Source: Pseudomonadota bacterium (GTDB lineage: Bacteria; Pseudomonadota; Gammaproteobacteria; Burkholderiales; Rhodocyclaceae). Taken from it: a stretch of DNA of 64,000 nucleotides. A program made the position numbers and the translations under genes. Shown piece by piece: positions 58,396 through 64,000 of this stretch; position 1 is the first letter of the stretch, and each line of letters starts with the position of its first letter. The notes beneath the pieces are model-generated. The model worked only from the letters and a program-made list of their open reading frames with translations, searched no databases and had not been told where the DNA came from. The stretch covers positions 1 to 64,000 of the forward strand of contig JAFEDK010000006.1 of the NCBI GenBank assembly GCA_018241665.1, in the 5' to 3' direction.

Positions 58396-59288
58396 ACACC
58401 CGTCGACGTCTGTTGCTCGGCGCTGCCTCTGCGCTGGGCCTGGCCGCCTGTGGCGGTTTGCCGCAAAAGTCTGCCGAGGCACCCGTCCGTCCGCTGGCGG
58501 CCCGCAAGCCGAGGATCGCGCTGGCCCTCGGTGGTGGTGCGGCGCGTGGTTTTGCGCACATCGGGGTGATCAAGGCCCTGGAAACCAATGGCATCCTGCC
58601 GGACTTCGTGGTCGGCACCAGCGCCGGTTCGGTGGTCGGTGCGCTTTATGCTGCCGGCCACGGTCCGTTTGAATTGCAGCGCCTGGCGATCCAGCTCGAC
58701 GAGTCGGCGATCACCGACTGGAGCCTGTTCGACCGCGGCGTGATCAAGGGCGAAGCCCTCGAGCGCTTCATCAACAGCAATGTCGGCAACAAGCCCATCG
58801 AAGGGCTCAAGCGGCGCTTTGCGGCGGTGGCCACCGACCTGCAGAGCGGCGAGCCGATCGTCTTCCAGCGCGGCAACACCGGCACCGCGGTGCGCGCGTC
58901 GGCGTCCATCCCGGGCGTCTTCCCGCCGGTGCTGGTGAGCGGCCGCGAATACGTGGATGGTGGCCTGGTGGCGCCGATCCCGGTGCGCGAGGCGCGCAGC
59001 CTCGGCGCCGACATCGTCATCGCCGTGGATATTTCCGGCCGCCAGAGCGGCAAGAAGAACCAGGGCACCGCGGACGTGCTGCTCGACACCATCTCCATCA
59101 TGGGCGGCGCCCTCGGCAAGGTCGAACTGGCCGATGCGGACGTGATCATCCGCCCGGAACTGCGCGGCGTGCCGGCCACCAACTTCCAGCAGCGCCACGA
59201 GGCGATCCTGGCCGGCGAGCAGGCCGGCTTCTCGGCGGTGGCCCGCATCAAGGACGCGCTGGCCGCGTGGGAAAGGAAACACGGATGA
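58392..59288 (+). CDS. patatin-like phospholipase, predicted lipoprotein
   Basis: A 298-aa protein with a lipoprotein signal: [22 protein letters not shown] with twin arginines and lipobox LAAC. A patatin domain follows, with oxyanion hole [18 protein letters not shown], nucleophile Ser in [12 protein letters not shown] and catalytic Asp in [11 protein letters not shown]. It resembles RssA-type patatins. Predicted acyl hydrolase anchored in the envelope; substrate unknown. It overlaps pdxA upstream and rsmA downstream by four bases each, so it is translated with them, an unusual insertion between two housekeeping genes. Confidence 0.88.
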   Translation: MNTRRRLLLGAASALGLAACGGLPQKSAEAPVRPLAARKPRIALALGGGAARGFAHIGVIKALETNGILPDFVVGTSAGSVVGALYAAGHGPFELQRLAIQLDESAITDWSLFDRGVIKGEALERFINSNVGNKPIEGLKRRFAAVATDLQSGEPIVFQRGNTGTAVRASASIPGVFPPVLVSGREYVDGGLVAPIPVREARSLGADIVIAVDISGRQSGKKNQGTADVLLDTISIMGGALGKVELADADVIIRPELRGVPATNFQQRHEAILAGEQAGFSAVARIKDALAAWERKHG

Positions 59289-60082
59289 GCGAACAACATC
59301 AGGCGCGCAAGCGCTTCGGCCAGAACTTCCTGTCCGACCCCAATATCATCCGCAAGATCATCGAGGCGATCCGCCCGGTGGAGGGCGACCGCATGGTCGA
59401 GATCGGCCCCGGCCTTGGCGCGATGACCGAGCCGCTGATGGACCGTCTCGGCCACCTGCACGTGGTGGAGATCGACCGCGACCTGATCGCCCGCCTGAAG
59501 ACGACCCATTCGCCGGAGCGCCTGACGATCCACGAGGGCGACGCCCTCAAGTTCGATTTCGGCAGCCTGGTGGCCGACGGCGCGCCGCTGCGGGTGGTGG
59601 GCAACCTGCCCTACAACATCTCCACGCCGATCCTGTTCCACCTGGCCGAGTTTGCCGACAAGGTGAAGGACATGACCTTCATGCTGCAGAAGGAAGTGGT
59701 GATGCGCATGGTCGGCGAGCCGGGCACCGAGGAATACGGGCGCCTGTCGGTGATGCTGCAGTACCGCTTCAACATGGGCCGCGTGTTCGACGTACCGCCC
59801 GGCGCCTTCCGCCCGGCACCGAAGGTGATGTCGAGCATCGTGCGCATGGTGCCGCGGCCGGCGTCGGAGTGCACGGCGGCCGACTACGCGCTGCTCGGCA
59901 AGATCGTCACCGCCGCCTTCGGCCAGCGCCGCAAGACCTTGCGCAACACGCTGCGTGACTACCTGGCCGAGGCCGACTACACCGCCCTCGGCATCGACCC
60001 CGGCCTGCGTGGTGAGAGGCTTGGCGTGGATGAGTTCGTGCGCATCGCCAATCACGTGGCGGCGCGGGGGCCGCTGGCCTGA
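59285..60082 (+). CDS. rsmA: 16S rRNA dimethyladenosine transferase
   Basis: A 265-aa KsgA-family methyltransferase that dimethylates A1518 and A1519 of 16S rRNA late in 30S assembly. It has [14 protein letters not shown], the SAM motif [42 protein letters not shown] (NLPY catalytic motif) and [12 protein letters not shown] in the C-terminal domain. The start 59285 overlaps the patatin gene by four bases. It is the last gene of the lptD unit, followed by a REPIN-like element. Confidence 0.96.
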   Translation: MSEQHQARKRFGQNFLSDPNIIRKIIEAIRPVEGDRMVEIGPGLGAMTEPLMDRLGHLHVVEIDRDLIARLKTTHSPERLTIHEGDALKFDFGSLVADGAPLRVVGNLPYNISTPILFHLAEFADKVKDMTFMLQKEVVMRMVGEPGTEEYGRLSVMLQYRFNMGRVFDVPPGAFRPAPKVMSSIVRMVPRPASECTAADYALLGKIVTAAFGQRRKTLRNTLRDYLAEADYTALGIDPGLRGERLGVDEFVRIANHVAARGPLA

Positions 60083-60099
60083 AATCAGTGGGCCGATCT

Positions 60100-60166
60100 G
60101 TGGGGGCGAATTCATTCGCCCTCCGTCGTTGGAAAGACGTCCGCGGGCGAATGAATTCGCCCCCAC
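60100..60166. repeat. REPIN-like element, copy 5 (67 bp)
   Basis: Left arm 60100-60121 and right arm 60145-60166 are perfect inverted copies with head GTGG. The 23-bp spacer starts TCCGTCG and ends TCCGC. It lies 17 bases after the rsmA stop and 24 bases beyond the convergent DUF2892 stop. Confidence 0.88.
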
Positions 60167-60190
60167 GGGACGCCGCCCGAGGGCTGTGCT

Positions 60191-60382
60191 TCAGTCCTTT
60201 TTCAGCGGGCAGGTGCTGATGCCCAGCAGCGGGTAGGCCGGGCAGAAGCCGAACAGGCCGGTAGCCAGCGGCACCGCGCCGATCCAGGCCCAGACCGGGC
60301 CACCCAATGCGGCCCAGGCGAGCAGCGCAACACCGCCGCCGATACGCAATACCCGGTCGATTCCGCCTACGTTGCTTTTCAT
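60191..60382 (-). CDS. DUF2892 (YgaP-like) small membrane protein
   Basis: A 63-aa protein beginning MKSNVGGIDRVLRIGGGVAL. Two membrane helices (about 13-30 and 32-46) are joined by GGP. The C-terminal FGFCPAYPLLGISTCPLKKD carries two cysteines (FCPxYPLLGIxTC), the DUF2892 pattern found in the membrane half of YgaP rhodanese. AAGGAGG five bases before ATG is one of the best ribosome binding sites here. It lies downstream of a Crp/Fnr regulator with a palindromic site about 70 bases upstream of its start. Function unknown; a link to sulfur or thiol chemistry is inferred from YgaP. Confidence 0.88.
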   Translation of the reverse strand: MKSNVGGIDRVLRIGGGVALLAWAALGGPVWAWIGAVPLATGLFGFCPAYPLLGISTCPLKKD

Positions 60383-60442
60383 GATCGCCTCCTTGGCAAT
60401 GAGTCAGGTGGGCGTATTTCAGCAGGCGGCGGTGGCTGGCGT

Positions 60443-60460
60443 CTGTAACCTTGGTTACAG
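60443..60460. promoter_or_regulatory. palindromic operator, probable Crp/Fnr-type site
   Basis: CTGTAACC-TT-GGTTACAG is a perfect 8-bp inverted repeat with a 2-bp centre. It lies between the Crp/Fnr regulator stop and the DUF2892 gene. On the minus strand a TGAAAT -10-like hexamer (60421-60416) would place transcription near 60409, putting the palindrome centre about 42 bases upstream, the class II activator position. Confidence 0.65.
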
Positions 60461-60470
60461 AGCCCGCAGA

Positions 60471-61130
60471 TCACCCCGCGGCAATCCGGCGCAGGCCGGT
60501 GGCATCGAGGATGTCCACCTGCTCCCGGGCCAGCGCCACCAGTCCTTGTTCGGCAAACCCCTTCAGCAAGCGGCTGACGATCTCCCGCACGCTGCCCAGC
60601 TCGTCGGCCAGTTGCTGGTGGGTGACATGCAGGCGCGGCCCCTTGCCGAGCAGCAGCGCGGCGAGGCGCTGGTCGAGCTTGCGGAAGGCGACCTCCTCGA
60701 TCAGCTGCATCAGGTCGGCGATGCGCTCGGAAAACAGCTGGAAGATGAAATCCCGGAAGGCTGCTTCGCCGAGCAGGGACTGGAAGTCGGCATTCGGCAG
60801 GAGCAGCAGGCGCGTCTCCACCTCTGCAATGCCGCGGGCGTTGTAGGGCGCGTGGCCGAGCAGGCAGGCCGACGAGATGATGCAGGTCTCGCCCGGCGTG
60901 ACCCGGTACAGCGGCAGTTCCCGCCCGCTGGGGGCGGCCTTGACGACCCGCAGGCCGCCGGACAGCACGAAGGGAAAGCCCTGGCAGGCCTGCCGTTCGT
61001 CGAAGACGACGGCGCCGGCCGGCACGCCGATGACCTGGGCGTGCTGTTGCAGGCGCTGGCGGGCCGCGGCCGGCAGCGCCGCGAGCACCGGGTACAGGGC
61101 GTTCAGCGCGCCGTCGGAGGCGTCCGTCAT
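60471..61130 (-). CDS. Crp/Fnr-family transcriptional regulator
   Basis: A 219-aa Crp/Fnr-family regulator. The N-terminal cupin sensor domain (about 25-115) has PAGAVVFDERQACQGFPFVLSGGLRVV, then the long dimer helix (about 120-150) and a winged helix-turn-helix with HVTHQQLADELGS and recognition helix VREIVSRLLKGF (R182, E183, S186, R187, the FNR-like ExxSR). It lacks the FNR iron-sulfur ligand set at the N-terminus but has Cys49, Cys83 and Cys89 in the sensor domain. Its start overlaps the xth stop by four bases. The likely target is the DUF2892 gene with the palindrome at 60443-60460; the effector is unknown. Confidence 0.9.
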   Translation of the reverse strand: MTDASDGALNALYPVLAALPAAARQRLQQHAQVIGVPAGAVVFDERQACQGFPFVLSGGLRVVKAAPSGRELPLYRVTPGETCIISSACLLGHAPYNARGIAEVETRLLLLPNADFQSLLGEAAFRDFIFQLFSERIADLMQLIEEVAFRKLDQRLAALLLGKGPRLHVTHQQLADELGSVREIVSRLLKGFAEQGLVALAREQVDILDATGLRRIAAG

Positions 61131-61885
61131 GCCAGTTCGACGACCACCGGCGCGTGGTCGGACGGGCGCTCCAGCTTGCGCGGGGTTTTATCGACAGCGC
61201 AGGCGGTGCATTTCTCCACCAGCGGCTGGGACACCAGCAGGTGGTCGATGCGCAGACCGACGTTGCGGCGGAAGGCCATCATCCGGTAGTCCCACCAGGA
61301 GAAGCTCTTCTCGGGCTGCTCGAAGAGCCGGAAGGCGTCGGTGAGGCCGATGTCCAGCAGGGCCTTGAAGGCGTTCCGCTCCGGTACCGACACATGGATC
61401 TCGTCCTTCCAGTCCGGGTGGGCATCGCGGTCTTCCGGCGCGATGTTGTAGTCGCCACCGAGCACCAGCTGCGGTGTGGTTTGCAGCTCGGCCTTCAGCC
61501 AGGTGGTCAGCGCCTCCAGCCAGGCCAGCTTGTAAACGAACTTCTCGGAGCCGACTGCCTGCCCGTTGGGGAAGTAGCCGCAGACGATGCGGACCCCGTC
61601 GAGGGTGCCGGCGATGATGCGCTTCTGTTCATCCGGGAAACCGGGGATGTCCAGCGTGACGTTCTCCAGCAGCTTGCGCGTGAGGATGGCCACACCGTTG
61701 TAGGTCTTCTGGCCATTGAAGACGGCCTGGTAGCCGGCGGCCTCGATGTCGGCCAGCGGAAAGGCCTTGTTCTCGCACTTGAGCTCCTGCAGGCACAGGG
61801 CATCGGGCTGGTTGGCGGCCAGCCAGTCGAGGACGTGGGGCAGGCGGACCTTGAGGGAATTGACGTTCCAGGTGGCGATCTTCAT
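61127..61885 (-). CDS. xth: exodeoxyribonuclease III
   Basis: A 252-aa member of the ExoIII/AP endonuclease family, acting at abasic sites and 3' blocks in base-excision repair. Motifs: MKIATWNVNSLKVRLPHVLDWL, LCLQELKCENKAFP with the metal-binding Glu, VCGYFPNG, GGDYNIAPEDRDAH and the C-terminal ERPSDHAPVVVEL with catalytic Asp-His. ATG 61885 is used because the family starts exactly MKIATWN. It overlaps the regulator gene by four bases, so xth, regulator and DUF2892 may be one unit. Confidence 0.95.
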   Translation of the reverse strand: MKIATWNVNSLKVRLPHVLDWLAANQPDALCLQELKCENKAFPLADIEAAGYQAVFNGQKTYNGVAILTRKLLENVTLDIPGFPDEQKRIIAGTLDGVRIVCGYFPNGQAVGSEKFVYKLAWLEALTTWLKAELQTTPQLVLGGDYNIAPEDRDAHPDWKDEIHVSVPERNAFKALLDIGLTDAFRLFEQPEKSFSWWDYRMMAFRRNVGLRIDHLLVSQPLVEKCTACAVDKTPRKLERPSDHAPVVVELA

Positions 61886-61951
61886 GCGTCGGCGTGTAGC
61901 GGTTGGGGCGGCCAATGATACCGCCCTGATGTGTCCGGCGCTTCTTCCTGT

Positions 61952-62314
61952 TCAGTTCCGATGTGCGGCGTACCAGGCCAGCAGGGATTCTTCGGTGGCA
62001 CCGTAGGCGAACTCGTCGGAGGCTTCGATGCCTGCATCCTGCAGCCGCTTTTTCGGGCCGTCGCCGACCTTGGCGACAAGCAGGCCGGCGCAGTCGGAAA
62101 GGGCGCGGATGATCACCTCGCGCTTGTCCTCATCGCCGAAGCCGCCCTGGCAATAGTGTTCGACAATGCGCTTTTCGACGAAGCGGATGCCGCTTTTGTC
62201 GACTTCGTACACATGGAAGTCGTCGGCATGGCCGAAGTGAAGGTCCACCTGGCCGTGGCCCTTGGTGGCGACGGCGACCTTGAGAGTGCTGGCTTGGGCG
62301 GGAGTGTCGGTCAT
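61952..62314 (-). CDS. NifX/NifB-C-terminal-like (dinitrogenase cofactor-binding fold) protein
   Basis: A 120-aa single-domain protein of the NifX/NafY/NifB C-terminal family, whose nitrogenase members carry FeMo-cofactor or its precursors. KVAVATKGHGQVDLHFGHADDFHVYEVD is the family start, with His in HFGHAD. EHYCQGGFGDED supplies a Cys, and LLVAKVGDGPKKRLQDAGIEASDEF matches the conserved centre. No nif gene is visible in the window, so the role may be a stray nitrogenase accessory or a generic metal-cluster carrier (many relatives occur outside nif clusters). Confidence 0.85.
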   Translation of the reverse strand: MTDTPAQASTLKVAVATKGHGQVDLHFGHADDFHVYEVDKSGIRFVEKRIVEHYCQGGFGDEDKREVIIRALSDCAGLLVAKVGDGPKKRLQDAGIEASDEFAYGATEESLLAWYAAHRN

Positions 62315-62339
62315 GGATGCCTCGCTGGGTGTCGGAACA

Positions 62340-62360
62340 CGCCCCGCGGAAGGCGGGGCG
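62340..62360 (-). terminator. short GC hairpin after the outer-membrane protein gene
   Basis: CGCCCCGC (62340-62347) and GCGGGGCG (62353-62360) form an 8-bp stem with a 5-nt loop, downstream (minus strand) of the stop at 62400. It is followed by TGTTCC on that strand, a weak T signal. Confidence 0.4.
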
Positions 62361-62399
62361 GCTGAGAGACTACCAAGCGAGGCCCATGCCAGTCAGGCG

Positions 62400-63071
62400 T
62401 CAGGGGAAGGCGTAGCGGTAACCCAGGCCGATGATGCCGACCTGCTTGCGGTCATAGTCCACGCCGGGCGTGCTGCCAGAGTCCGGCCCGGGCAGGCTGA
62501 GGTGGGTGTACTGGATGAAACCCTTGTGGGCGGCGGTGAAGTCGTACTCCAGGCCGGCACGCAACTGCCAGGCGAGGCCGTTTCCGGAGGCGCCGGGGAA
62601 GCACTGGCAGCCGGTACTGAAGCTGGCCGAGGGCAGTTTGGCCTTGCCGAAGCCGATGCCCGCGCCGACGTAGCCGGAGAAGCTGTCGCTCAGGCGCTCG
62701 GTACGGTAGGCGTTCAGGGTCAGTGCCTCGTAGTGGCCGGAGCCGCCGGCCGCCTCCTTCAGCGGGCCCAGTTCGATGGATTGCAGGTCGAAGCTGCCGC
62801 GCTGGTACTCGATCTCATAGCGGGCGTGCTCGGTCTGGCGGCCGAAGACGAGGCCGCCATGCATGCCCTGGTCCAGCCCGAGCTTGCCCGGCAAGCTTAC
62901 GCCGGCGCCGAAGGAGACGTCCGCATTCCAGTTGTCGAGGTTGTTGCGGCCGGCTTGCAGTCCCAGGTAGTAGTGGGGGCTGGGCTCGTCCGCAGCGGCG
63001 GCGATGCCGCAGAGTGCCATTCCGACGGCCAGGATGAAGGGGCTCGCGGCAGGTTTGAAGCGTGTGCTCAT
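62400..63071 (-). CDS. outer-membrane beta-barrel protein, function unknown
   Basis: A 223-aa exported protein. A signal peptide (FILAVGMALCGIAAAA) is followed by amphipathic strands typical of an eight-stranded barrel: YYLGLQAGRNNLDNW, HYEALTLNAYRTE, FSGYVGAGIGFGKAKL, WQLRAGLEYDF, and a C-terminal VGIIGLGYRYAFP with the aromatic near-terminal residue recognised by the assembly machinery. Two cysteines (TGCQCFP) lie in a predicted loop. It resembles the opacity-type porin/OmpA-barrel group. ATG 63071 is chosen over TTG 63086. Specific role unknown. Confidence 0.8.
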   Translation of the reverse strand: MSTRFKPAASPFILAVGMALCGIAAAADEPSPHYYLGLQAGRNNLDNWNADVSFGAGVSLPGKLGLDQGMHGGLVFGRQTEHARYEIEYQRGSFDLQSIELGPLKEAAGGSGHYEALTLNAYRTERLSDSFSGYVGAGIGFGKAKLPSASFSTGCQCFPGASGNGLAWQLRAGLEYDFTAAHKGFIQYTHLSLPGPDSGSTPGVDYDRKQVGIIGLGYRYAFP

Positions 63072-63099
63072 CGTGGTGCGACTCAATTGCGGTTTCCGA

Positions 63100-64000
63100 T
63101 CAGGCTAGAAAATGGGTGCCGAAGGCGGCGTTCAGGTCGGCGGCCGTGGCGGTCGTGCCATGGGCGACCGCGGTGCCTACCACGTTGACCTGGGTCAGGT
63201 ATTGCTGTTCGACGGCCTCGATGAATTGGGCGTCGCTTGTCGAGGTATAGCTGCCGGACAGGGATTTCACCAGATTCTGGATGGCCGCGTCATTCTTGTT
63301 GGCTACGAGGTAGGCCTCGGCGTCGAAGGTGAAGGCACTCGTCGTCGTGGTGTTGAATACGACGCCGCGGTCCATGTAGCCCTTGCTGGTCAGGCTCAGG
63401 GATGCTGCCTCGGCCTGGGTGACCAGTTGCGTCAGGCCCATTCCATTCAGGTAGAGGTGGAAGTCCTCGCCCGGGCCTTTGCCTGCGGCTGCGGCCGAGA
63501 AGCCCGCCAGGGTCTTGATCTGCTGGTAGCAGGCGTAGGGCATCGCGCCGCCATCGACGGCGAAATACCAGTCGTTGGTGAAGGGGTTGTGGTTGGCCAC
63601 TTGATGGACGCCACCCTGGGCGCTATCCAGGCTGTCGAAACGGACGCCTTCGAAGACATTTGCGCTGCCCTTGGCCATCGTCGCGGCTTCCGTGACGCTG
63701 GTCGTGTAGAAGCGGTCGCCGCTGGCCAGCCGGACGCTATAGACCGGTGTGGCCGACGGTGCGGCAGGAGGCGGGCTGGAGATGAAGGCGAGCAGGCCCG
63801 GGTCGACGATCACGCCGTTGACGGTGCCATCCTCGTCGCCGGCCCCACCGTCGGTCAGGGTGATGACGATCCGGTGGACCTTGCCGTCGCCGACCGTATC
63901 CAGCAGTGCCGCGCCATCCTGGGAACCGTCCACCGCGGCGGGATTGGCGAAGTTGGTCCATGCGCCAGTGACGGCGTTGTACTTCATGTAGGCATTGGCC
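63100..64000 (-). CDS. C-terminal part of a large surface/adhesin-like protein (partial)
   Basis: The frame is open through the window edge, so the N-terminus is missing; about 300 C-terminal residues are visible. The segment VGDGKVHRIVITLTDGGAGDEDG followed by VNGVIVDPG is the choice-of-anchor U type seen in exported repeat proteins. Next comes YSVRLASGDRFYTTSVTEAATM with an aromatic-rich FTNDWYFAVDGGAMPYACYQ, resembling lectin-like FYTTS repeats. A Ser/Thr/Ala-rich end follows (LSGSYTSTSDAQFIEAVEQ...FGTHFLA). There is no membrane anchor at the C-terminus. Probably secreted or surface-attached; function not assignable from this part. Confidence 0.7.
   Translation of the reverse strand, partial: ANAYMKYNAVTGAWTNFANPAAVDGSQDGAALLDTVGDGKVHRIVITLTDGGAGDEDGTVNGVIVDPGLLAFISSPPPAAPSATPVYSVRLASGDRFYTTSVTEAATMAKGSANVFEGVRFDSLDSAQGGVHQVANHNPFTNDWYFAVDGGAMPYACYQQIKTLAGFSAAAAGKGPGEDFHLYLNGMGLTQLVTQAEAASLSLTSKGYMDRGVVFNTTTTSAFTFDAEAYLVANKNDAAIQNLVKSLSGSYTSTSDAQFIEAVEQQYLTQVNVVGTAVAHGTTATAADLNAAFGTHFLA

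Overview
The window is a contiguous piece of a high-GC proteobacterial chromosome dominated by housekeeping genes. Gene content and order (hemA-prfA-prmC-grxD; ppc beside hemC-hemD-hemX-hemY; dusB-fis-purH-purD; lptD-surA-pdxA-rsmA; a PilG/H/I/J/L chemosensory cluster behind a rubredoxin gene) suggest a Betaproteobacterium. A member of the Rhodocyclales (Azospira/Dechloromonas-like) is my best guess. That placement is inferred from gene order and protein style, not from a search.

Layout. 1-3.4 kb is a looser, lower-GC stretch with a methylmalonyl-CoA decarboxylase-like enzyme, a PilZ protein, an OsmB-like lipoprotein, an overlooked 48-aa gene and a GcvA-like LysR regulator. 3.4-7.1 kb holds hemA-prfA-prmC-grxD. 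7.1-9.8 kb (minus) is argH followed by a Ser/Thr kinase with a cyclic-nucleotide-binding domain. 9.9-16.8 kb has an AlgZ/AlgR-type two-component pair, ygiQ, an unrecognised 185-aa gene and an Aer-like PAS chemoreceptor. 16.9-23.9 kb is ppc (minus) and the hemC-D-X-Y operon. 24-25 kb is ahpC with a well-formed OxyR-type site. 25-30.3 kb (minus) is dusB-fis-purH-purD and hemF. 30.3-34.8 kb (minus) is rnb-tonB-like-aroE-mtgA. 34.9-44.7 kb (minus) is the rubredoxin-pilG-H-I-J-L cluster for type IV pilus control. 44.8-47.5 kb is thiD-thiE-hemL. 47.6-51.6 kb (minus) is mgtE and pepP-ubiH. 51.7-53.4 kb (minus) is amgK-murU, divergent from lptD-surA-pdxA-patatin-rsmA (53.5-60.1 kb). 60.2-61.9 kb (minus) is xth, a Crp/Fnr-family regulator and a DUF2892 membrane protein with a palindromic operator. 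62-64 kb holds a NifX-like protein, an outer-membrane barrel protein and the C-terminal end of a large surface protein that runs off the window.

Seven genes of haem synthesis or its accessory proteins (hemA, C, D, X, Y, F, L) lie within 44 kb in four separate transcription units.

The most striking non-genic signal is a family of five dispersed elements, each exactly 67 bp (22-bp arm, 23-bp spacer, 22-bp inverted arm). Each arm is a GTGG/GTAG-type head plus a small hairpin, the architecture of REPINs mobilised by RAYT transposases. A sixth pair, in the opposite arrangement, sits in frame inside ygiQ and contributes about 20 residues to the protein. No RAYT gene, CRISPR array, insertion sequence, tRNA or rRNA was seen.
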